From an uncultured Saprospiraceae bacterium (GTDB taxonomy: Bacteria; Bacteroidota; Bacteroidia; Chitinophagales; Saprospiraceae), in the NCBI GenBank assembly GCA_938022935.1, contig CALIHL010000136.1, forward strand, positions 1 to 42,400: a stretch of 42,400 nt of DNA. The letters run 5' to 3'. Below are positions 34,899 to 42,400 of this stretch, piece after piece. Under the pieces are notes generated by a model. It made no database searches, had not been told where the DNA came from, and saw only the letters and a program-made list of their open reading frames with translations. Made by a program: the position numbers and the translations under genes. The first letter of the stretch is position 1; each line of letters begins with the position of its first letter.

Positions 34899-37800
34899 TT
34901 AGCGCAATGCGCCAGCAGAAAACACTTGAGAATGGCTCAATATCCGGCCACTGGCAGATACTCCTTGTAACTTAACAACGTATGAGGAAGTTTCTTCTCT
35001 TGGTTGAAAGTTCAAAATAGCCTTTCCATTTTCATCAAATGCTACATCTGACTCCCATAGAAGCGTCGCTAATGAAGAGTAGGAAGTGCGCTCATTAGAT
35101 GACATTGCTGAAAACTCTCGAGCTTTGGAATAGCCAGGGTGATCAAAATGGATTATTCCACTTTCGAGATATTTCTCACGAGTTCTTGATATTCTTCTGG
35201 TGGTTATGACAGCAAATCCCACTCCAACTGAAATTGTCTTTATATCATCTGCTCTCAATCCAAGAAATCGTCCAGGATTAGAACCTCGCGGATCAGCCCC
35301 CATCCCATCAATAATAAGCTGCATAGGTACGCGAATAGGCTGCCCTTGAAAGTCTGTCGTAAGCGCATACATTTTCCCACCATCACCAAGCACAAACGAT
35401 AGTCTTGGGCTGATCTTACTCAATAGAGCAGTTCCTCCAAGTGAAGGTTTCACCCAATCAGCATAATCCAAGTCTATATATCCTCTTCTAAAAGCAAGAC
35501 TTGTCCTACTACGTCGAGCACCTTTTATATTGATTTCAGGACCATCCAAACTGTAGGCTACAGAATCCTGATCTCGATATGCATAGTACTCCTCTCTCAC
35601 TTCAAACATCTCTTCATCCTCAATCGTATCCTCAACTCTATCACCTGAAAGGCGATTTCTTGGATTGACAGCAAGCTCAGGATAGAGACTTGACAGCTTC
35701 AAGTCAACAAGACGATTACCTTTGATCTTAGTCTCATCTTCTTCTGAGTCCTTTCCGTTTTTATTGATCCTAGCTTGGATGATGTAAGTGATACTATCCA
35801 AAGGGGAAAGATTGCCAAAGTTGAAACTACCCAATTCGTCAGTCTGTACTTTATCATAGACCAACTCTGGACCCAGTGCAGTGATCATCACTTCACTTTG
35901 CACCTTTGACGTTGCATCCTTCTTTGTAGTATGTCCAGATATACTATATCCCCTTTCGGCTTGATGTTGCACCTCATACTCTTGAGTCAATAGATCTCTC
36001 CATACAAACCTTCTCCACATCTGACTCCTTAGGATCAAGTCTAAATAGAATCTTTTGCCATCATCGATATCACGTAGATATTCGCTACCTCTCGAAAGAA
36101 GAACGGGCAAGTCAGATTCTAATAAAAGATAATCCTTTATACTTCCGTCTTTGATCAATTCTTCACCTTTACTTATATCGATCACACTCATAGATGCATC
36201 AACTAGGTCATCCATGAGCAGACTATCCATACTGACAGAAAGAGTCGAACTTATGTCATCAGCTCCAATCATTGGATCAGCTTCAAAGCTCACCAGAGCA
36301 TCGTTATAATTATAACCATTGAATACCAGCCGCTCTGCCTGTGGGCGTTCTCGTCCGTCAAATATTGTAAAATGTAAAACTCCTTGTGGAACATCACTTT
36401 TAGATATTTTAAACTGTGGTCTACTTTCTAAATCCGATACAAGGGTGAATATCTCACCCCTCGCATGTCCAATCAAAAATGCATCTTCTAACAACATGTC
36501 ATCAGTTGACGCTACAGACACGATAATCTCCTCTTCATCAACAGGGTTCACTGTCAACACAAACCCAGAGCCATATACTTTTGGTAAAGGAAACTTATAC
36601 TCTTCTCCATCATATCGAGTTTTAAAGTAATATCCATCCATACGCTCTGGTATAAACTGGGTTATCCCGATACCTTGATGTATCGTTTTACAATTAGTGA
36701 TAAACTCATCATCACTATTGTAAATAGATCCAGAAAGATCCAATGGTTCACCTGAGGCATCCTGTACATGAAATGTCAACTGCGTTGACTTGCCCAAGAT
36801 AAGATCACCACCCTCTGGATAAAAAGAAACTGTCGGGTCAGCTTCAAGCTTATCAATTGCTTCTACTGCAACATCATTGGATAAATCATCTAAGACGATC
36901 TCTTTTTCAAAAAAGAACTCGGCGCTTTGATTACGCATATAGTTCGTGTACGCTCTGATGCGATACTTACCTGCTTTAATCTTAGAAGTCCACTGAAAGT
37001 CACCCTTAAACCCTAAGTCTCGATGCAGCATCCATTGTTGAACTACTGTATCTGATTGGTTGATCAAGTCTACATACACCACAGAGCTTTGCACTTCACT
37101 TGAATGCTCGACGCCATCTACCAAGTATGCCTTGAACCACATAATCTCATATGGATAATAATGATCCTTATCAGTATGTACATACACCTTCTCGGGCGCT
37201 ACAGTCTTAGGATATGACAGCAGTCGCTCAACTATAACTTTAGGAGAACTATCGTTGAATATCACATCTCCCGTATAACTTATAGGGAGCGCTTGAGCCA
37301 TCCTAAGTGATGCCCAAAAGCCAGACTCTTCTATATCATCTTGATTGATGAGATAACCGTCATGGCTAATCACGAACTTCCCACTTCTTGAACTTAGAGA
37401 ACTAACGAATTCATTCTTGGATAGAAACTTCTTGTTTATCCGTTGATTCAAGAGTGCCTTGTAGGTTTGAGAAGTATTGACAACAGTCAAGTAGTCATCT
37501 ACGAGCAAAGTATCAGCATACACCCCATATCGCCAATCAAGACTGTCATAGGTAGTTGGATAGAAGACCACCTCTCCATTATCATCTGCTTTCGCGATGC
37601 CATATTCAAACAACTTCTCATTGATAGGATGTTGATTGACCAGTGATCGAAAAAACAATTGTGAAGATTGCCGGTAAGCCGTCTTCCGCTTTTTTACAAC
37701 TTTCTTTTTTCGCTTTACCTCGTCTATGGCATCTTCAAAAAACAGTTTGCCACGGTACTTGACATCTTCGTCGTCAGACAAAGAGAACTCCTCCAGTGCA

Positions 37801-38330
37801 AACTGAACTTGATAGCCTAAGTCCTTATTGAAAATCTTCAGGTTATCTACTGCATAAGCTTTCATCACCTCATCTACCTCTTCAAACCATAATACCTCTG
37901 GGTTCAATAATTCGATTTTTCTCTTTGATACCTTATCTCCAAAGAATGACTTTTCAAATCGCTTCAACCACTTCTTTCTCTTTTTGCTCTTTACTCTTTT
38001 GCTTTTTATAGTGACTTCGTTAAGAGATATCTCCTTTTCAACCAAAGAGATGACATTCAGACCACTTGTGACTTGAGCTGCATCGACTACAAAGGTTTTA
38101 AATAAGATATGGGTGACAACTAGAGTGTAAGATTCTTGACCGTCTAAGCTCAGTTGAGCATTTCCTTCTTGATCCGTTACGGTACCTATAGAAGTATTCT
38201 CTATAAAGAGAAAAGCGTTCTCTATGGGCTGATCAGTTGCATCATCTTTAACTAAAAAAGTAATATCATCTTGGCCAATCATCAGTACACTTGTCAAGAG
38301 CCCAGCAAAGAGTAAGATGGTATTCTTCAT
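34899..38330 (-). CDS. Giant exported protein with CarboxypepD_reg, MG2 (macroglobulin-like) and plug-like domains
   Basis: A 1143-residue envelope protein. Signal peptide to about residue 19 (VLMIGQ). A CarboxypepD_reg-like sandwich spans about 22-95 (DATDQPIENAFLFIENTSIG), followed by a strongly basic stretch near 108-125 (KRVKSKKRKKWLKRFEKSF). An MG2-type domain near 380-470 opens with EKVYVHTDKDHYYPYEIMWF, the usual start of macroglobulin-like strands. Further beta domains follow. Near 985-1040 a TonB-receptor plug-like segment reads LIIDGMGADPR then LGLRADDIKTISV, and an A2M-like strand ends the protein (NFQPREETSSYVVKLQG). Such proteins are common in Bacteroidota and unassigned in function. 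It follows RidA on the same strand by 69 bases. Confidence 0.72.
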   Translation of the reverse strand: MKNTILLFAGLLTSVLMIGQDDITFLVKDDATDQPIENAFLFIENTSIGTVTDQEGNAQLSLDGQESYTLVVTHILFKTFVVDAAQVTSGLNVISLVEKEISLNEVTIKSKRVKSKKRKKWLKRFEKSFFGDKVSKRKIELLNPEVLWFEEVDEVMKAYAVDNLKIFNKDLGYQVQFALEEFSLSDDEDVKYRGKLFFEDAIDEVKRKKKVVKKRKTAYRQSSQLFFRSLVNQHPINEKLFEYGIAKADDNGEVVFYPTTYDSLDWRYGVYADTLLVDDYLTVVNTSQTYKALLNQRINKKFLSKNEFVSSLSSRSGKFVISHDGYLINQDDIEESGFWASLRMAQALPISYTGDVIFNDSSPKVIVERLLSYPKTVAPEKVYVHTDKDHYYPYEIMWFKAYLVDGVEHSSEVQSSVVYVDLINQSDTVVQQWMLHRDLGFKGDFQWTSKIKAGKYRIRAYTNYMRNQSAEFFFEKEIVLDDLSNDVAVEAIDKLEADPTVSFYPEGGDLILGKSTQLTFHVQDASGEPLDLSGSIYNSDDEFITNCKTIHQGIGITQFIPERMDGYYFKTRYDGEEYKFPLPKVYGSGFVLTVNPVDEEEIIVSVASTDDMLLEDAFLIGHARGEIFTLVSDLESRPQFKISKSDVPQGVLHFTIFDGRERPQAERLVFNGYNYNDALVSFEADPMIGADDISSTLSVSMDSLLMDDLVDASMSVIDISKGEELIKDGSIKDYLLLESDLPVLLSRGSEYLRDIDDGKRFYLDLILRSQMWRRFVWRDLLTQEYEVQHQAERGYSISGHTTKKDATSKVQSEVMITALGPELVYDKVQTDELGSFNFGNLSPLDSITYIIQARINKNGKDSEEDETKIKGNRLVDLKLSSLYPELAVNPRNRLSGDRVEDTIEDEEMFEVREEYYAYRDQDSVAYSLDGPEINIKGARRSRTSLAFRRGYIDLDYADWVKPSLGGTALLSKISPRLSFVLGDGGKMYALTTDFQGQPIRVPMQLIIDGMGADPRGSNPGRFLGLRADDIKTISVGVGFAVITTRRISRTREKYLESGIIHFDHPGYSKAREFSAMSSNERTSYSSLATLLWESDVAFDENGKAILNFQPREETSSYVVKLQGVSASGRILSHSQVFSAGALR

Positions 38331-38399
38331 AAGTGTTTTGATTTAAGCGAACTCTTTATATAAACGCAAAAGACAAAAGAAACGCTGGGCTAAGAATCA

Positions 38400-38768
38400 T
38401 TAAGCTGACTCTGGCAGCGTAAACGATCCAATAGCTTCTAACTCAATCAGACATCCATAGTGAAGACTATTGATGGGTAGTATGCTCCTTGCAGGTTTAT
38501 AGTCATCTCCAAAGAATGCAGCATATACATCATTCACTTGATCCCAATAAGCTATATCGGTTATAAAAGCAGAAGTCTTGATGATATGTCTTTTTGACAA
38601 GCCATATTGATTCATGATGGCTTCGACTTTTTTGAGCACGACAAGTGTCTGTTCGGCGATTCCCTCTGGCACTTCCTTGGTTTCTCGATTTATAATCGGT
38701 AACTGACCTGAGGTTATAATCAAGTCACCGCTTTTTATCACTGGGCTATAATGTGGAGGGTTAGGCAT
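38400..38768 (-). CDS. RidA family (YjgF/UK114) reactive-intermediate deaminase
   Basis: A 122-residue cytoplasmic protein of the RidA family, which hydrolyses reactive enamine/imine intermediates made by PLP enzymes and forms trimers. The family features are visible: YSPVIKSGDLIITSGQLP at the N-terminus, LKKVEAIMNQYGLSKRHIIKTSAFITD in the middle, and the active-site Arg94 in KPARSILPINSL with Glu111 in IELEAIG. The key Arg is present, so deaminase activity is plausible. It sits between the membrane protein at 38804 and the giant exported protein, all on the same strand. Confidence 0.92.
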   Translation of the reverse strand: MPNPPHYSPVIKSGDLIITSGQLPIINRETKEVPEGIAEQTLVVLKKVEAIMNQYGLSKRHIIKTSAFITDIAYWDQVNDVYAAFFGDDYKPARSILPINSLHYGCLIELEAIGSFTLPESA

Positions 38769-38803
38769 AAGTGTTTTCTTTAATTGAAATGATGAATCAA
38801 GTT

Positions 38804-39439
38804 TTATCTTTTTGATTTTTTAAGTGATATATGTAGATGCGGTGCCGTACCAGAGTGTTGCAGCGTCTTGAATCCCATCAATCTAAAATAATTCTGAAGG
38901 AAGAAGTTACGAAATGAAGACCGATGTTTGGTTCTCATATCAACAGCATAGGCGTATCCATCTTTCTGCGGATAATGAAGGGATCTTTCATTGACTGGTA
39001 GTCCCATCTTTTCATAGTCACTACTCTTTCTTGTTGCATCAGTAACAATTAGTTCTTTGTCTATGATCGTTACGATACTCACGGCCATCCTTACGATAGG
39101 ATGAAGAGACCTGAGCTCTTTAGAAAGCGATTCGCTTTTGAGATGATTAGAAGAGATAAAGAAAAGTCCTTGGGCCACAAATCCAATCAAGACAAAAGCC
39201 GCTACATAGCCGCGTGTCTTAAAAGCTTTTATCCCACCTAATGTACTTGAAAACATGCCATGGATTACTGTCATATAGATCACCAAAAGGATAAGCGTCA
39301 CCAGCATGCCTGCGATCATGGATAACCAAGGCCCATAACCCATCTCAGCATGAAAGTAGATGGCACCTCTGATCAAAACAACAAATGGCAAGATCAGGAC
39401 TAAGAGCCATTTTATAATTCTAATCAAAAATGAAAACAT
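38804..39439 (-). CDS. Membrane protein with a DD-peptidase/Hedgehog-like C-terminal tail
   Basis: A 211-residue protein with three hydrophobic segments at about residues 5-25, 36-62 and 77-97, then an extracytoplasmic domain. That domain holds SLHYPQKDGYAYAVDM (about residues 153-168) and SGTAPHLHISLKK (about 197-209). The spacing SxH...GxA..D...HxH recalls the zinc ligands of the M15/Hedgehog D-Ala-D-Ala metallopeptidase fold, with a small insertion between the first His and Asp. The call is tentative; no other family is recognised. It starts 4 bases after the glpK stop on the same strand and is probably co-transcribed with glpK. Confidence 0.5.
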   Translation of the reverse strand: MFSFLIRIIKWLLVLILPFVVLIRGAIYFHAEMGYGPWLSMIAGMLVTLILLVIYMTVIHGMFSSTLGGIKAFKTRGYVAAFVLIGFVAQGLFFISSNHLKSESLSKELRSLHPIVRMAVSIVTIIDKELIVTDATRKSSDYEKMGLPVNERSLHYPQKDGYAYAVDMRTKHRSSFRNFFLQNYFRLMGFKTLQHSGTAPHLHISLKKSKR

Positions 39440-39443
39440 GAAC

Positions 39444-40961
<1,518 letters not shown>

Positions 40962-41315
40962 TCAATTGAATATTATGAATAATCACTTGACCAAAGTAGT
41001 CAATATATCAGAGTAGTTATGATAATCAATCTACTTCTTTCTTCAGTGAATAGTACCTAATCAACCTGCGACAAGCTCTCCGAATCAAAGGATTAGCTAA
41101 GTATATTAGTAAGATCCGAGACCTATCCCTTTATGTGATACTCCACTACATCAATCACTGACCTCCTAAAGATACAAACAGCTTACGTCACATGATACCT
41201 TGAGATAGTCATCTGGCAAAATAATAGTTACCAATAGCAAAGATTTAAAATCAAGTCCATACCTTAGAAAATGAGCAATATCGTGTACTTTTAGATGTCA
41301 ATTATAAAAGTCGAT

Positions 41316-41355
41316 TACAAATGGCTACAAACGGCTACAAACGTTTAAAAACGGC
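41316..41355. repeat. Four tandem 10-base repeats
   Basis: TACAAATGGC, TACAAACGGC, TACAAACGTT and TAAAAACGGC lie head to tail. The units differ from each other by one to three bases. They lie 103 bases before the start of the next gene and 372 bases upstream of glpK. Confidence 0.8.
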
Positions 41356-41441
41356 TTTGCTACAGAAAACAGTAGAATTGATTCGTATTGACAGTAAGAA
41401 TAAAATAAATAATAAAACTAGGGAGTGACGGATATAACCGA

Positions 41442-41451
41442 GTTACCACTC
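41442..41451 (+). repeat. Left arm of a 10-base inverted repeat flanking the accessory gene
   Basis: GTTACCACTC, the exact reverse complement of GAGTGGTAAC at 42152-42161. It lies 7 bases before the ATG of the small gene. Outside the 10 bases the two ends also share a TGAC/GTCA match at similar distance. Confidence 0.75.
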
Positions 41452-41458
41452 ATTAAAA

Positions 41459-41827
41459 ATGAAAATGTTCTGGTTAAAAACAAAGAAGAAGCATATAATT
41501 GAATTTGAAGAGAAATTAGCACAAGAATTGAAGGGCAAATTGCCTCAAATTACTAAAGCTATTCAATTGTCAAAGGTGTATGGCATCAATTTTAAGCATA
41601 AACCACAAGGAATTTATGTAACAAGAGGATATAAACCAAAAGACTATGAAGAGCTAATGAAAAAACACAGGACACATTTCAATTTGTCAGGCATAGCAGT
41701 GTTGAACAAGAAAACAAAAACATATGAAGAATTAAAACTGAACTTTCTACATGATAATTTAACAAACATCAGTGTTGGAAATCCTGAAACTTTCACAAAA
41801 CCTTTGATCTTTCAAAAATTAAAATAG
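41459..41827 (+). CDS. Small AT-rich gene, likely 5' part of a frameshifted gene
   Basis: A 122-residue lysine-rich reading frame beginning 7 bases after the left inverted repeat. There is no signal peptide or membrane segment, and the N-terminus is basic (WLKTKKKHIIEFEEKL). No family is recognised with confidence. The frame ends at TAG (41825), but the following bases continue an apparently natural protein in another frame (41788-42147) with an SUKH-like tail. Together they would form one protein of about 229 residues if one base were restored between about 41787 and 41825. The base composition is clearly more AT-rich than the rest of the window. Either the gene is broken, or the sequence has an error there, or these are two separate proteins. 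Confidence 0.5.
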   Translation: MKMFWLKTKKKHIIEFEEKLAQELKGKLPQITKAIQLSKVYGINFKHKPQGIYVTRGYKPKDYEELMKKHRTHFNLSGIAVLNKKTKTYEELKLNFLHDNLTNISVGNPETFTKPLIFQKLK

Positions 41828-42147
41828 GTGAAATTGGAATTGAAAAAATTGAATTCAAAAATCCAGATTTGGAGGTTGTAAAAAAAGCATTGAAGACTTT
41901 AAAATCTGAACAACTCTTTCAATTAGATTTAGATGGAACCTTTGAAATAGAACTAAATGAGAAACTCTATTATACAATCTTGGATATGGAAGATGGAAAC
42001 TATATCGCAACAACAAAAAATGGTCGCATTTTTAGATTAAATCACGATCATGAAATGAGAGTAAAACAAATAGCTAAAAGCCCTGAAGAATTTTTCGAAT
42101 TATACAAGGGTAATAAAAGCAAATTGGAATCAATCATGAACGAATGA
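41788..42147 (+). pseudogene. 3' part of the frameshifted gene, SUKH (SMI1/KNR4)-like tail
   Basis: An open frame from after the TGA at 41785-41787 to the TGA at 42145-42147. Read from 41800 it gives TFDLSKIKIGEIGIEKIEF and onwards, natural-looking sequence with no good start codon; the first usable one is TTG at 41869, which leaves 92 residues. The last third (ATTKNGRIFRLNHDHEMRV, then SPEEFFELY) resembles the C-terminal strand-helix of SUKH-fold proteins, many of which are immunity proteins or cell-wall-linked regulators. It is offset by one base from the frame of 41459-41827. It ends 4 bases before the right inverted repeat. Confidence 0.5.
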
Positions 42148-42151
42148 AAAC

Positions 42152-42161
42152 GAGTGGTAAC
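42152..42161 (-). repeat. Right arm of the 10-base inverted repeat
   Basis: GAGTGGTAAC on the forward strand, matching the left arm GTTACCACTC perfectly in inverted orientation. It overlaps the start of the nested palindrome at 42157-42221. Confidence 0.75.
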
Positions 42162-42221
42162 AAGCGATCATGATGTCAGATTGGCTATCGCCAAATCCGC
42201 CACATATCGCAGATCCGTTAC
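42157..42221. repeat. Nested imperfect palindrome, attC-like recombination site candidate
   Basis: Three stacked pairings share one axis: GTAAC (42157-42161) with GTTAC (42217-42221), GCGAT (42164-42168) with ATCGC (42206-42210), and GATTGGC (42179-42185) with GCCAAATC (42190-42197) around the loop TATC. Paired blocks separated by unequal spacers, with outer AAC and GTT ends, are the layout of integron attC sites. The core bases do not match the classical RYYYAAC/GTTRRRY consensus, and no integrase gene is in the window. Confidence 0.5.
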
Positions 42222-42305
42222 TTGCAATTTAGAGTACCCAAAGTTGCACCCATAGATTGCACAAATCATTGTAAATCAATTATATAACCAATAAATTTCA
42301 TTATT

Positions 42306-42400
42306 ATGAAGAATTTATCATTAAAATTGACAGGTGGCAAAATTATTGTCACCTGCTTAATCTTAGTAATAGGCACAACAGCATATTGTCAGACCGATTT
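42306..42400 (+). CDS. Start of an exported protein, partial
   Basis: From the ATG at 42306 the frame stays open to the window end (31 residues visible). It opens with a signal peptide: a basic start MKNLSLKLTGGK, a hydrophobic core IIVTCLILVIGTTA and a likely cleavage after YCQ. Product unknown. The codons for residues 9-17 sit in a 10-base-stem hairpin (42331-42355). Confidence 0.6.
   Translation, partial: MKNLSLKLTGGKIIVTCLILVIGTTAYCQTD

Noticed and set aside
41316-41355. CRISPR-like array
   Set aside because: Units are only 10 bases long and directly adjoining, with no spacers and no cas genes.
41459-42147. Programmed -1 ribosomal frameshifting joining the two frames
   Set aside because: No X-XXY-YYZ slippery heptamer in the proper frame was found in the overlap region, so a plain mutation or sequence error is simpler.

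Overview
The window looks like chromosomal DNA of a Bacteroidota bacterium, most likely in or near the Saprospiria. The evidence is a set of type IX secretion system (T9SS) genes (porV, porU, a porP/sprF-like gene, gldJ), a serine palmitoyltransferase cluster for sphingolipids, many exported proteins with carboxypeptidase-like regulatory domains, MopE-type calcium/metal repeats and dockerin-like ends, and repeated TAnnTTTG promoter elements upstream of genes. The lineage is inferred from gene content; there is no rRNA or tRNA gene here to confirm it.

Layout. 1-734 (-): 5'-proximal two thirds of fabH. 974-3544: a large DUF5686-type outer-membrane protein. 3626-8194: a tight run of a DUF4833 protein, a fatty-acid-hydroxylase-family membrane protein, serine palmitoyltransferase, a GNAT-fold acyltransferase and an NAD-dependent epimerase/reductase. 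Together these look like a ceramide/dihydroceramide pathway. 8263-12456: an HD phosphohydrolase, a multispanning GT87-like protein, holA (-), a small exported protein and a small outer-membrane barrel. 12621-15251: mutS, followed by a strong bidirectional hairpin and a large OmpA/TSP3 protein (-). 17752-20009: an arginase-fold protein with apparently lost metal ligands, converging on murF. 20082-27409: the T9SS locus, with gldJ and porP/sprF-like genes reading left and porU-porV reading right from a 64-base divergent region. 27410-30596: a DUF2490 protein (-), then 4-hydroxyphenylpyruvate dioxygenase plus an aminotransferase (tyrosine breakdown). 30666-34070: two adjacent secreted proteins with 43-residue MopE repeats and dockerin-like C-termini. 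34083-40943 (-): a YebC family regulator, a giant MG2-containing exported protein, a RidA family protein, a membrane protein with a DD-peptidase-like tail, and glpK.

The right end (40944-42400) differs. It is AT-rich, holds four tandem 10-base repeats, and has a small broken gene (SUKH-like tail, probable single-base frameshift) bounded by a perfect 10-base inverted repeat. It is followed by a nested imperfect palindrome resembling an integron attC site. This cassette-like unit is the least explained part of the window. The next gene begins at 42306 and runs off the end.

The strongest candidates for a closer look are the cassette-like unit at 41442-42221, the five-gene ceramide cluster, the pair of MopE/dockerin-like proteins, and a lone terminator at 28270-28297 that may end a long porV transcript running antisense through the DUF2490 gene.
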